Virus record (IMG/VR): IMGVR_UViG_3300024256_000055
Span: 1 to 24,549 of that record
Direction: 5' to 3' (one strand)
Source: a virus
DNA: 24,549 nt
The translations under genes were made by a program, and so were the position numbers. The notes beneath the pieces are model-generated. The model saw only the letters and a program-made list of their open reading frames with translations, ran no database searches and was not told the DNA's origin. Shown here piece after piece: positions 1 to 7,748 of the stretch (its first letter is position 1; every line of letters starts with the position of its first letter).

Positions 1-2
1 AA

Positions 3-596
3 TTTATTCGAAACGTTTGCCCGCCGGATTTAACAAAAAAATGGTGGTCTTTAGAGGCCCAAGGAATTCATGGAATTAGTTACGAAACCGTTCAAACGTA
101 TATGCCGAACGACCAATTTTGTTACGAGCTTTTAATATTTCTTTCGAAATATAGAGGCGAATCGGCATTTGATTTTATTTGCCATGCAAACCCAAGCGGT
201 TGGTTTAGTAAAACGGAAGGTTGGATTATTATAAAATGGTTCGATTATAATTTTCTTGAATGGTGTTTTAGAAAAGCAAAATTTAAGGACGGAACCGAAA
301 TGGTTTGGACTATGAATAAAGTTATTAGTTCAAGTTATTTAATAAGCACGGTCAAAATGGGAAAAGAGGCCGGGCATAAAAAGAATAATTTAAAAGTATG
401 GTCGGAGCGAATCGGATTCGATTTAAAGCACCACGACCCGACAAGCGACACTTATTGTTGCTTAGAAATATATAAGCATTTAAGGGCAACAAATGAAAAC
501 AGTTTTGGAAATAAATTACAAGTTGGTATTCAAGAACCAAGCGGACTATATAACTTACCTGGCACAAACGAAGAACACGCAACCCGACTTATATAA
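3..596 (+). CDS. DnaQ-like (DEDDh) 3'-5' exonuclease, 5'-truncated by window
   Basis: The reading frame is open from base 3, so the start lies outside the window and the usual first ATG (102) is internal. About 197 residues are visible. The Exo II region appears as FDYNFLEW and the Exo III region as KNNLKVWSERIGFDL followed by HHDPTSD, giving the HxxxxD pair of DEDDh exonucleases. Exo I (DxE) would lie upstream. The likely role is proofreading or processing of DNA 3' ends during phage replication. About 15 residues separate the expected 'CHAN' strand from FDYNFL, longer than usual and possibly an insertion. The last ~30 residues overlap the next ORF and read like a shadow of it, so the functional domain probably ends near base 490. 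The family call rests on motif III and the spacing. Confidence 0.72.
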   Translation, partial: FIRNVCPPDLTKKWWSLEAQGIHGISYETVQTYMPNDQFCYELLIFLSKYRGESAFDFICHANPSGWFSKTEGWIIIKWFDYNFLEWCFRKAKFKDGTEMVWTMNKVISSSYLISTVKMGKEAGHKKNNLKVWSERIGFDLKHHDPTSDTYCCLEIYKHLRATNENSFGNKLQVGIQEPSGLYNLPGTNEEHATRLI

Positions 597-705
597 TCAA
601 ATCTTAGATTCCGAATATAAAGAAAAAGAATCAAAAACGGTTATTGACGGCGACCTTGCAAAAAGAACAAGAACGACAAGAGTTTACGAGTTGGGACTTT
701 CATAA
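493..705 (+). CDS. Small hypothetical protein, 70 aa
   Basis: This ORF has an AAGGG Shine-Dalgarno six bases before its ATG. Its stop overlaps the helicase ATG as TAATG, the coupling arrangement seen across this genome. It overlaps the 3' end of the exonuclease frame by about 100 nt, which is long. In the overlap, this frame looks more protein-like (LEINYKLVFKNQADYITYLA) than the exonuclease frame. The C-terminal half is charged and basic (KEKESK, AKRTRTTR), with no recognised domain. It is probably a small accessory protein translated with the downstream helicase. Function is unknown. Confidence 0.55.
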   Translation: MKTVLEINYKLVFKNQADYITYLAQTKNTQPDLYNQILDSEYKEKESKTVIDGDLAKRTRTTRVYELGLS

Positions 706-2378
706 TGGCGTTCGAACTTAGAGATTACCAACAAAAAGGTAAGGACAAAATAAGCGAACGTTTTAGAATGGGCGACAAAAAAGTTATGTTGTGGGCCCAA
801 ACCGGAGCGGGAAAAGGTTTGTGGATGGCCGATTTTGTTCGCGAGTCCGTTGCTAAAGGAATGCCCGTCGGGTCGGTAATGCGCCGTCGTGAGATTATTT
901 TTCAAACCATAAAGAACTATGAAAAGTATTTCTCAATAGGTTCTAACGCTATTATGGGGACGCTTAAGGGCCAGGGCAATAACTTAAGCACGGTTGCAAG
1001 TATCGACACTTTAAGGAATCGAATTCGTAATACTAAATATCATTATTTACAAGACATTCCTTTTTGGATTGTTGACGAATGCCACGACTTAACTTCGGCA
1101 ACATATGAACGATTAATTTGGTTCCTGGAAGGGTTTGCCCTGGACGAATACAACAACGAAAATTTTAATAATCAAAAAGAATATTTTAAAAAGAACTATG
1201 TTGGTCTAACGGCCACGCCTTTTCGTGTCGGAAAAAGAACCCATACTTTTTGGGATTCGGTAGTTAAGCCAATCGAGGCCCACGAATTACGCGACCGTGG
1301 TTTTTTAGTTCCGGCCAAAATATTCGCACCTAAAAAAATAGATACGTCCGGACTTCGTGTTAATCCAATGACGGGCGACTTCGACCAAAAAGAAGTTTTT
1401 GAACGTGTTTCCAAAATGCAAGTTGTTGGGGACGTTATCGAAACTTATAAAATTATGAGTAATAAACATTTCGGCCAGCTAAAACCGGCAATTATGTTTT
1501 GTGTTAACCAACAACATTCTAAGATTATGGCGGAAGCCTTTAGACGCGCCGGAATTCCGGCCATACATTGCGACGCCGACCATACTAAAGAAGAACGGGA
1601 CGCCGCAATTGCGGGCCTTAAAAGCGGCAAATATAAAGTCCTTACCAATTGTAATATCTTTTCGACGGGATTCGATGCCCCTTGGATTGAAATAGAAATT
1701 GGCGGCCGTCCTTCGGATTCGGAAAACTTAACATTACAACAATGGGGTCGAGTTTTAAGACCTTATAAAATTTGCGCAAATTGTTCGACGGAATATGGGG
1801 GCGACCCTTCGTGTTGGCGTTGTGGTTCAACAATAACAAGTTACGAAAAGAAGTTTGCGTTAATTTTAGACCATGCAAACAATACGAGTCGTTGGGGTCT
1901 TCCTTACGATGTTCGCGAACCGGAACTTGAATTAATAGACACGGCAAGAAAAAATTCTTACTTAGGTCTTGGGGTTAAAACTTGCCCGAAATGTTTTGGG
2001 GTTCTTCATTCTAACGAGCGGTTTTGCGTTTGTGGCCATGACTTCGTTCAAGCGACCCAATTTAATGGGAAAGAGGCAATTAACCACGTTGGCGGGGAAT
2101 TGCACGAAGTAAACGAAGAGTTTCTTAAAGAACGAACATACCAGGAAATAAAACAAAAATATAATACTTACAAGCGTCTTGAAATGCTTCGAGGTTGGGG
2201 CCCCAATGCAAAATTCTATAAATTGCACGAAGATTTTGGGGAAAAATTATTTGAATATAGCGCAGAATTCGGAATTTCTCGCGGACTTAAAAAGAAAATG
2301 CAAGAGGGCGAACTTGAAAAAGGAATTCAAGGTTTTCTTGATAACGTAAGGTTGGACAATGCAAAAGTTATTACTTGA
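705..2378 (+). CDS. SF2 DEAD/DEAH-type helicase with two zinc-binding inserts
   Basis: This 557-residue protein has the motifs of superfamily 2 helicases: motif I AQTGAGKG (31-38), motif II DECH (124-127), motif III TATPFR (169-174) and motif VI QQWGRVLRP (345-353). Two cysteine clusters follow the helicase core: C357/C360 with C370/C373, and C427/C430 with C441/C443, each able to bind zinc. The zinc ribbon directly after motif VI resembles phage and restriction-type SF2 helicases that remodel forked or branched DNA. It probably unwinds DNA in phage replication or recombination. The start overlaps the preceding stop (TAATG), and the end overlaps a small membrane-protein gene by 20 nt. The helicase call is secure; the exact DNA substrate is inference. 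Confidence 0.93.
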   Translation: MAFELRDYQQKGKDKISERFRMGDKKVMLWAQTGAGKGLWMADFVRESVAKGMPVGSVMRRREIIFQTIKNYEKYFSIGSNAIMGTLKGQGNNLSTVASIDTLRNRIRNTKYHYLQDIPFWIVDECHDLTSATYERLIWFLEGFALDEYNNENFNNQKEYFKKNYVGLTATPFRVGKRTHTFWDSVVKPIEAHELRDRGFLVPAKIFAPKKIDTSGLRVNPMTGDFDQKEVFERVSKMQVVGDVIETYKIMSNKHFGQLKPAIMFCVNQQHSKIMAEAFRRAGIPAIHCDADHTKEERDAAIAGLKSGKYKVLTNCNIFSTGFDAPWIEIEIGGRPSDSENLTLQQWGRVLRPYKICANCSTEYGGDPSCWRCGSTITSYEKKFALILDHANNTSRWGLPYDVREPELELIDTARKNSYLGLGVKTCPKCFGVLHSNERFCVCGHDFVQATQFNGKEAINHVGGELHEVNEEFLKERTYQEIKQKYNTYKRLEMLRGWGPNAKFYKLHEDFGEKLFEYSAEFGISRGLKKKMQEGELEKGIQGFLDNVRLDNAKVIT

Positions 2379-2484
2379 GAATTGGAAGGAAATTTTAATT
2401 GGTTGGTTAATTTTATCAATATTATTTTGTTATTTTAATTATAGATTTTGGAATGCAATAGGAAAAGACGAAAGGGGTTTTTAA
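2359..2484 (+). CDS. 41-residue single-pass membrane protein
   Basis: This small ORF starts inside the last codons of the helicase gene (20-nt overlap) and ends one base before the cytosine methyltransferase ATG. A weak AAGG lies upstream of its ATG. The protein has a charged N-terminus, one hydrophobic helix (ILIGWLILSILFCYFNY, about residues 12-28) and a charged C-terminus ending KDERGF. It fills the only gap between two tightly packed genes, which supports its being real. A single-pass helix of this size fits a small inner-membrane accessory protein such as an exclusion, antiholin-like or host-modulating factor, but no family is recognised. Function is unknown. Confidence 0.6.
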   Translation: MQKLLLENWKEILIGWLILSILFCYFNYRFWNAIGKDERGF

Positions 2485-2485
2485 C

Positions 2486-3418
2486 ATGAAATATTTAAGC
2501 ACGTTTACAGGAATCGGCGGTTTTGAAAAAGCGATTCATAATATTATACCAAATGCAAAATGCGTCGGTTATTCCGAATATGACAAATTTGCAAACCAAA
2601 CATATGAAAAGAATTTTCCACAACATAAAGGAAAAAATTTAGGTAACATTGAACGCCTGGTTTTCGATATTGATAGCAAGGGCAAACTTGTAGTTAACGA
2701 AGCAAGGGTTCGTTTGTTGCCCGATTTTGATTTATTGATTGGTGGGCCACCATGCCAAGACCTTTCAATTGCAAAAGGGAATCGTCAAGGCCTGGCCGGA
2801 GAAAAGTCCAGGTTATTTTTTGCTTACCTGGAAATACTAAGAATTAAAAAACCAAAATATTTCTTAATGGAAAATGTAAATTCAATGTCTAAAGAGGCCA
2901 GGGAAACAATTAACGAATTGCTTGGTGTTGAATGCGAGGTTATTAATTCGGACAAGTTTACGCCACAAAAGAGAATTCGAAACTATTGGTTCAATTGGGA
3001 CTTGCCGGAACTTCCAAAAGAAGACGGGCCCAGGCGTTCGAAGTTATTGGTCGCATGGTCGCGTTCTACTCGTTACCGTTGCGACAAGACGGGAAAAGTT
3101 TATTCCAAAAAAGCCGAAGGAAGAACGTCGTTTGTTGAACAAAGAAAAACAAGAGACGGGCGCGCAAATACTTTAACAACGGGTCGCGGTTGCGGTTCAT
3201 TCTCAAGTAAAAATTACATTGAGGGCGGCGACGAAACGGGCCGTTCTTACGAAAGAATTTTAACACCAAACGAATGCGAACCGCTTCAAGGTTTTCCGAT
3301 TGGTTGGACAAATGGCGTATCGCTAGGCCAGCAATATAAACAAATAGGAAATGCCGTAAATGTTCCAACGATTGAACATATTTTAAAAGGTGTTGAAAAA
3401 CAAATAAGGTTAATATAA
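2486..3418 (+). CDS. DNA (cytosine-5) methyltransferase
   Basis: The 310-residue protein carries C5-methyltransferase motifs in order: I (FTGIGGFE, 7-14), IV with the catalytic cysteine (GGPPCQDLS, C90), VI (ENV, 129-131), VIII (QKRIRNYW, from 161) and X (QIGNAVNVP, near 286-294). It transfers a methyl group from S-adenosylmethionine to cytosine at a specific sequence. The target-recognition region between VIII and X (about 170-270) gives no clue to the target. An AAAGGGG SD site precedes the ATG. The stop overlaps the start of a VRR-NUC-like nuclease. No classical cognate restriction enzyme is visible, so the likely role is protection of phage DNA against host restriction. The length is normal for a compact phage enzyme. 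Confidence 0.95.
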   Translation: MKYLSTFTGIGGFEKAIHNIIPNAKCVGYSEYDKFANQTYEKNFPQHKGKNLGNIERLVFDIDSKGKLVVNEARVRLLPDFDLLIGGPPCQDLSIAKGNRQGLAGEKSRLFFAYLEILRIKKPKYFLMENVNSMSKEARETINELLGVECEVINSDKFTPQKRIRNYWFNWDLPELPKEDGPRRSKLLVAWSRSTRYRCDKTGKVYSKKAEGRTSFVEQRKTRDGRANTLTTGRGCGSFSSKNYIEGGDETGRSYERILTPNECEPLQGFPIGWTNGVSLGQQYKQIGNAVNVPTIEHILKGVEKQIRLI

Positions 3419-3786
3419 TGACGAATCAATATTTCAATCACCAGGAATTAATTAAGCGGTTCAAACTTTTGGCAATGAAAGAAATTCCAAACTTGAGAAT
3501 ATTCGACCGAACCGTTGGACTCTTTTACGCAAAAAGAATTAACGGCGGAATTATTAATTATGTTCCAATGAAAATTAACAGTAACGGAATGGCCGACGCT
3601 TACGGAATATTAAAAACCGACATGGGTTCAATACATTTAGAATTTGAATTTAAAACAGGTAAGGCCGTGCAAACAAAAGAACAAAAGAATTGGGAAAACT
3701 TCATTATTAATATGAATGGTTTCTTCCTGGTAGTAAGAGACGAAGGCCAGGCCGTCAAGCAAATTAAACATTATTTCGGGGTATAA
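3418..3786 (+). CDS. VRR-NUC-like (PD-(D/E)xK) nuclease
   Basis: This 122-residue protein has the core of a VRR-NUC nuclease: GMADAYGIL with D60, then LEFEFKTGK with E77 and K79 forming the ExK pair, followed by Q85/Q89 and W92, then a strand (GFFLVVRDEGQAV). VRR-NUC proteins are standalone nucleases in many phages, often implicated in cleaving branched DNA such as Holliday junctions. Here it overlaps the cytosine methyltransferase stop (TAATG), so the two are co-translated, and a helicase and exonuclease lie upstream. A junction resolvase role in replication/recombination is the most likely reading. Restriction-like activity paired with the methyltransferase is a less likely alternative. Confidence 0.8.
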   Translation: MTNQYFNHQELIKRFKLLAMKEIPNLRIFDRTVGLFYAKRINGGIINYVPMKINSNGMADAYGILKTDMGSIHLEFEFKTGKAVQTKEQKNWENFIINMNGFFLVVRDEGQAVKQIKHYFGV

Positions 3787-3787
3787 C

Positions 3788-3991
3788 ATGAACGAAGAAC
3801 TAGGACTAAGAATTTTAAATTTTTTTAATTTTATATATTCCCAAGGTTGGGAAGGGTCAATTTGTTGGTTTGAAAAGGAATTTCACGTTACGGTAACTTG
3901 TAATGGCAATATTTACGCTTATGGCCAGGAACCAACTTTAACGGCTTCCTTGGACGAAGTTTTAAAAGACTTGCAAAAGGTCGGCATTTAA
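3788..3991 (+). CDS. Small hypothetical protein, 67 aa
   Basis: The ORF begins two bases after the nuclease stop; that gene's end supplies a GGGG run as a possible SD site. The sequence is mixed alpha/beta: a helix with LRILNFFNFIYSQGW, a strand pair (EFHVTVTCNGNIYAYG) and a C-terminal helix (SLDEVLKDLQKVG). It resembles small phage proteins with one beta hairpin and a terminal helix. No catalytic motif or known domain is recognised. It belongs to the same rightward operon as the methyltransferase and nuclease. Confidence 0.7.
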   Translation: MNEELGLRILNFFNFIYSQGWEGSICWFEKEFHVTVTCNGNIYAYGQEPTLTASLDEVLKDLQKVGI

Positions 3992-4035
3992 TAATAATAT
4001 AATATCTCAAATAATAAGATATGAAGGGCAAGTTC

Positions 4036-6594
4036 ATGGACTTTAGTTTTTTAACAAAACTCAATCAAGAGTTATCGGAAAAAATTCCAATATTAGAACC
4101 GATTGTAACAATTACATTCGACGGTTCGGTTAATCGTTTTGATTCAACAAAAAAAGACGACAAAGCAATTTGGGTTTGCATTCATGCGAACGACTTCAAA
4201 GGAAATGTTTATTACAATGCGGTTTACGGAACTTGGCGGCAAGGTGTTCAATACACTTGTTCAAGTTATGACAAATCGGATAGAACCATTGTAACAAAAG
4301 AATTTCGTAAGGCCGAAAAAGAACAAATGGCCCAAACTCAAGAAAAGCTTGAAAAAGAAAAACAAGACAAATATAAACAATGTCGGGACAAATGGACTCC
4401 GTTTTATTTCAACTTGCCCTTGAATGCGCCGGTTCATACTTATTTGAAAGGTAAGAAGTTAAATTCTAACTTTCACGCAAGAGTGGACGGGAAGGACGTC
4501 TTATTTGTCCCGGCTTGGAATGCGGAAGGCCTCTTTGTTGGGGGCCAACGTATTTTTCTTGACCCGGTTTCTGGAAAATTCGAAAAGCGTTATACTTTTG
4601 GAATCGAAAAAGCCGGGTCTTTTTGCCCCTTCGGAGACATTCGAAAAGCTGAATTTATTTATATAGCCGAAGGTTATGCAACCGCCGCTTCCATTTACAT
4701 GGCATTTAAAAATAAAAAGAATATCGCAGTTGTTTGCGTTTGGGACACTTCGAATATTTTACCAGGGGCAAGCGCGGTAAGAAAAATAAATCAAAATTGT
4801 AATTTAGTTTTTGCGGCCGACAAAGATATTCACGCCGACCCAAAATGGCATAATATTGGCGAACGTAAGGCCAAACAAGCGGCAAATAAGTTTTCCAATG
4901 CCGTGGTTAAGACTGTTAAGTTCGACGGCGGAAACGACGCTTGGAGTGACTATAACGACTTACACCAATTCGAAGGTCTTGAACAAGTAGCGAAACAATT
5001 ACACGTTGAGGAAACGGACTTTATTGAAATAATTCCTTTAGGTTTTAACGGCGACAAATATTATTATTTTTCAACTTCCAAAAAGCAAATATTAGAATTT
5101 TCGAAAAGCGACCATAATCAAGGAACGTTTATGTTAAATGCCCCGCCAAAATATTGGGGCGACCGTTACGGTTATGTAATGAATAAAGACGGAGAAAAAA
5201 CAAATAATCCGGATTGGAAGCAAGTTATTTGGAAAATTGGAATTGAGTCGAACAAGGCCGGGATTTTTAACCATTCAAAAATTCGTGGTGTTGGGGCCTG
5301 GGAACAAGACGGCGAAATTATAGTTAATTTGGGCGACAAACTTTATTATAAAGAAGAGTTTTTTCCATTATTTAATAACGGTATTAAGTCGGATTACTTT
5401 TACCAATCAAGTGAATCGGTGGCCCTGGACTTTAATAGGCCGCTTGGTAATTCGGATTGTTTAAAAATTGTCGAAGCCTTCCAAATGTTAAAGTATAAAA
5501 ATAAAAGTGATTACATAATTGTTTTGGGTTGGTTATTTTCGGCCCAGGTCTTCGCATCGTTATCATGGCGACCGCATATTTGGTTTACAGGGGAACGGGG
5601 TTCGGGAAAATCAACAATCTTAGAATATATTTCTAGTATGGTTGATTTTTCGATTATGGTTCAAGGTTCAACGGCGGCCGGAATTCGTCAAAGGTTGGGT
5701 TCGAATGCCGTTCCAATTATTTACGATGAATCGGAACCCGACACGGAAAAGGCCCGCGACCGTATGGCCGAAATTTTAGAAATGGCAAGACAGTCTTCGA
5801 CTCGTTCTAAGTACGAAATTTTAAGAGGGTCGGCCGGCGGAAAAGCAATTTCATATAATACCAATACAACATTTTGCATGGGTTCAATTCAATTGTCAGA
5901 AATGAACGGGGCCGACACTTCCAGGTTCTTCGTAATTGAAATGGCAAATATTAAAGAAGAGTTACACGAAACTTTTATTCGACTAGAAAATGCAATGTCG
6001 GACTCTCAACGCCTTTCAACGGGTCTTTTTGTTCGTGCCGTAAATATGTATGGAAACCATGTTAAAAACATTGAGACGGCGAAACAAGTCATTAAATCGC
6101 ACAAAATCGAAGCAAGGCAAGCCGACCAACTTGCCCCAATTATAGCGGGTTATTTTGCTTATTTCTCAACGGGCGAAATGGACGAAAAATTTGTTCTTGA
6201 TACTATTAACGAAATGGACTTTTCCCATTCCGAATATGTCCAGGCCAATGACGAAAATGAATCGCAAAAATGTCTTGACGATATTTTTGGGCTTCAAATC
6301 CCTGGCCGTGTAATAACAGTTGGGCAAATTGTTGACCGTTATCAATATGAAGTTACGGCCCAGGCGCGGGACGAATACGACCAAATGCTTGGAATAATCG
6401 GATTAAGATATTTCGAACAAGAAAAAGAAATTTTTATTGCAAGTTCAAGTTCTTCTTTAAGAAAACAAATGGAACGTATTTCAAAATTTTCAGACTATAA
6501 GAATATTTTGAAGAGACACGACAATTATAAAGGTTCTAAAAAATGCCGTGTCGGTGGTATGCCTACAAACGGAATAGTCGTTTCAGTGATTTAA
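4036..6594 (+). CDS. Toprim primase-helicase fusion
   Basis: I place the start at the second in-frame ATG (4036), which has AAGGG seven bases upstream; the ATG at 4021 has no SD. The 852-residue product has a charged coiled-coil-like stretch (about 90-125), then a Toprim domain: YIAEGYATA (near 208-216), the acidic AADKD (near 258-262) and a DYNDLH motif (near 305). The C-terminal half is a P-loop ATPase with Walker A GERGSGKST (about 518-526) and Walker B-like IIYDESEP (near 560). This order matches phage primase-helicases that make primers and unwind DNA at the fork. No N-terminal CHC2-type zinc finger is visible. It closes the first rightward block and reads into a convergent hairpin. Confidence 0.88.
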   Translation: MDFSFLTKLNQELSEKIPILEPIVTITFDGSVNRFDSTKKDDKAIWVCIHANDFKGNVYYNAVYGTWRQGVQYTCSSYDKSDRTIVTKEFRKAEKEQMAQTQEKLEKEKQDKYKQCRDKWTPFYFNLPLNAPVHTYLKGKKLNSNFHARVDGKDVLFVPAWNAEGLFVGGQRIFLDPVSGKFEKRYTFGIEKAGSFCPFGDIRKAEFIYIAEGYATAASIYMAFKNKKNIAVVCVWDTSNILPGASAVRKINQNCNLVFAADKDIHADPKWHNIGERKAKQAANKFSNAVVKTVKFDGGNDAWSDYNDLHQFEGLEQVAKQLHVEETDFIEIIPLGFNGDKYYYFSTSKKQILEFSKSDHNQGTFMLNAPPKYWGDRYGYVMNKDGEKTNNPDWKQVIWKIGIESNKAGIFNHSKIRGVGAWEQDGEIIVNLGDKLYYKEEFFPLFNNGIKSDYFYQSSESVALDFNRPLGNSDCLKIVEAFQMLKYKNKSDYIIVLGWLFSAQVFASLSWRPHIWFTGERGSGKSTILEYISSMVDFSIMVQGSTAAGIRQRLGSNAVPIIYDESEPDTEKARDRMAEILEMARQSSTRSKYEILRGSAGGKAISYNTNTTFCMGSIQLSEMNGADTSRFFVIEMANIKEELHETFIRLENAMSDSQRLSTGLFVRAVNMYGNHVKNIETAKQVIKSHKIEARQADQLAPIIAGYFAYFSTGEMDEKFVLDTINEMDFSHSEYVQANDENESQKCLDDIFGLQIPGRVITVGQIVDRYQYEVTAQARDEYDQMLGIIGLRYFEQEKEIFIASSSSSLRKQMERISKFSDYKNILKRHDNYKGSKKCRVGGMPTNGIVVSVI

Positions 6595-6772
6595 GAAAAT
6601 TGCGCCCGTCTTTTTTGAGCGCAATTTTTATTTCTTGTAAACAAACTTTTAAATTTGCTTGGGCCATATAATTGGCATGAAAATAAGTCTTACGACAATG
6701 GGGACGCATCTTTTCGCTATCTTCGCACCACGGGCAAACGTTATATTCAATTTGTTTTTTTATTTTTTTCAT
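6563..6772 (-). CDS. Small Cys-motif (zinc-binding?) protein, 69 aa
   Basis: The ATG at 6772 is preferred because it overlaps the end of the upstream gene (stop at 6747) in the style of this cluster; an in-frame ATG at 6835 would add 21 residues with no support. The N-terminal half has CPWC...PHC (C13, C16, C26), which could bind zinc with a nearby histidine. The C-terminal half is basic (LKKDGRNFLKSLKRLFRL). It is the last gene of the leftward operon and overlaps the end of the converging primase-helicase gene by 32 nt. The shared terminator hairpin lies in its coding sequence. Function is unknown; a small nucleic-acid-binding role is possible. Confidence 0.6.
   Translation of the reverse strand: MKKIKKQIEYNVCPWCEDSEKMRPHCRKTYFHANYMAQANLKVCLQEIKIALKKDGRNFLKSLKRLFRL
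6596..6629 (+). terminator. Intrinsic terminator at convergent gene ends
   Basis: A perfect 10-bp stem (AAAATTGCGC at 6596-6605 with GCGCAATTTT at 6619-6628) encloses a 13-nt loop, with T residues running on at the 3' side. It starts two bases after the primase-helicase stop and can end rightward transcription. Its symmetry also allows leftward function, but there it lies inside the last codons of the convergent gene. Confidence 0.82.
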
Positions 6773-7073
6773 AATGTTTTTTAACCCATTCCAAATGCTT
6801 ATTAACCAAATCAATCGAACCTTGTTCAACGTCAAGTTCGTCTTCGATTTGAACCTTCGCTTCGATATAACAGATTAAATTTAACATTCCTTGCCTGGCC
6901 TGGCCCGAATCGGCGGTTCCGTCTTCAAGGGCGCAAGCACCAACGGCCAGCTCTTTTTTAATCCTATCAAGTTTAGCTTCAAGAACTAATTTTTGAGTTA
7001 GTACAATATTATATAAATCTTGTACGGCCTTCGGGTTTAGGCCCGCGTCCAATGGGTTGAATTGTCTTGTCAT
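6747..7073 (-). CDS. Hypothetical helical protein, 108 aa
   Basis: The start has a strong AAAGGAG SD site at good spacing. The protein is acidic and mostly helical. Heptad-like stretches (LTQKLVLEAKLDRIKKEL, about 25-42) and a C-terminal amphipathic helix suggest coiled-coil assembly. An acidic GTADSG segment lies in the middle. No known domain is recognised. It overlaps the upstream zinc-ribbon gene by 65 nt and the downstream Cys-motif gene by 26 nt, typical of this compact leftward block. Confidence 0.72.
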   Translation of the reverse strand: MTRQFNPLDAGLNPKAVQDLYNIVLTQKLVLEAKLDRIKKELAVGACALEDGTADSGQARQGMLNLICYIEAKVQIEDELDVEQGSIDLVNKHLEWVKKHYEKNKKTN

Positions 7074-7230
7074 GGTTTGACTCTCCTTTTTCGAATAATA
7101 TAAAAGTTGTTTTACAAAAAAGACAGTTATACCAATTCGTAACTTTATTACAAACTACGTTTTGGCCTATAAACTTAACGTCTTTTCTCATTAATTTTTT
7201 TCCGCAAGTACACTTTTTGAGGACTTTCAT
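7009..7230 (-). CDS. Small zinc-ribbon protein, 73 aa
   Basis: The N-terminal 48 residues form a recognisable zinc ribbon: CTC (C7, C9) and NCLFC (C36, C39) separated by a beta-rich segment ending in TTFILFEKGE. The start overlaps the upstream stop as ATGA, so translation is coupled. The last ~24 residues (after GESNHDK) run through the start of the next gene in another frame and are probably a tail without conserved structure. Small zinc ribbons like this are common in phage early regions, where some bind RNA polymerase or nucleic acids. No specific role can be assigned. Confidence 0.7.
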   Translation of the reverse strand: MKVLKKCTCGKKLMRKDVKFIGQNVVCNKVTNWYNCLFCKTTFILFEKGESNHDKTIQPIGRGPKPEGRTRFI

Positions 7231-7520
7231 TTTATGGCCTGGAAGTCTTCCGGGTTTGTGTTGTCCTTCATAAATTGAACTTCGTCTTCAATTTCGTCTT
7301 TGAGCTTCATTATAATTGTTGCTTCGCTAACGGGTTCGTCGTTGCATTCTGGTTTTGTACTATTAAAAGCGTACGTTCCTAAAATATGAATTGCCGCTTC
7401 CTTTAATACTTCAATTTGATTGCCGACTTGTTCCGGGTTTCCGTTAAGACAGGCTTGAAGCCAATAACTTGCCGTTTCTCTTCCAACGTCTTTAATTTGT
7501 GTTTTAGTTTCTAGTCCCAT
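7227..7520 (-). CDS. Hypothetical acidic protein, 97 aa
   Basis: The start has AAGGA upstream and overlaps the preceding stop (TAATG). The sequence is acidic and predicted helical: ETASYWLQACLNGNPEQVGNQ-type amphipathic segments, then a C-terminal helix with DEIEDEVQFM. It contains no zinc or catalytic motif that I recognise. It sits between two other small leftward genes and is likely co-expressed with the Pif1-like helicase. Function is unknown. Confidence 0.7.
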   Translation of the reverse strand: MGLETKTQIKDVGRETASYWLQACLNGNPEQVGNQIEVLKEAAIHILGTYAFNSTKPECNDEPVSEATIIMKLKDEIEDEVQFMKDNTNPEDFQAIK

Positions 7521-7747
7521 TATTTAATTCCTTTTTTGTATTGGTTAACTTCCTCTTCAAAAAAATGCTTACACTCTTGATTAATCTCTTGTAATTTTTC
7601 CGGATTAAATGAAGCGGTTGCAAGTCCGCCGTAAAAAGCGCGTCGCATTTCCGTTAATTGTTGAGGGTGTAATTTATGAACGTCTCCAAATCCGGCCTTC
7701 ATAAATTCTTGAAATTGTTGTTCTGTAAAATGGCTTTTCGTTAACAT
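7520..7747 (-). CDS. Hypothetical protein, 75 aa
   Basis: A clear AAGGAG SD lies before the ATG, within the last codons of the upstream helicase gene, whose stop is one base away. The sequence is helical (FTEQQFQEFMKAGFGDVHKL, then QLTEMRRAFYGGL) and ends in a basic tail. The MRRAFYGGLA-type segment is reminiscent of small phage proteins near replication genes, but I cannot name a family. Function is unknown. Confidence 0.72.
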   Translation of the reverse strand: MLTKSHFTEQQFQEFMKAGFGDVHKLHPQQLTEMRRAFYGGLATASFNPEKLQEINQECKHFFEEEVNQYKKGIK

Positions 7748-7748
7748 T

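Noticed and set aside
3971-4003. Possible promoter (TTGCAA and TATAAT) before the primase-helicase gene
   Set aside because: The spacing is 21 bp and the region is AT-rich, so the match is weak.
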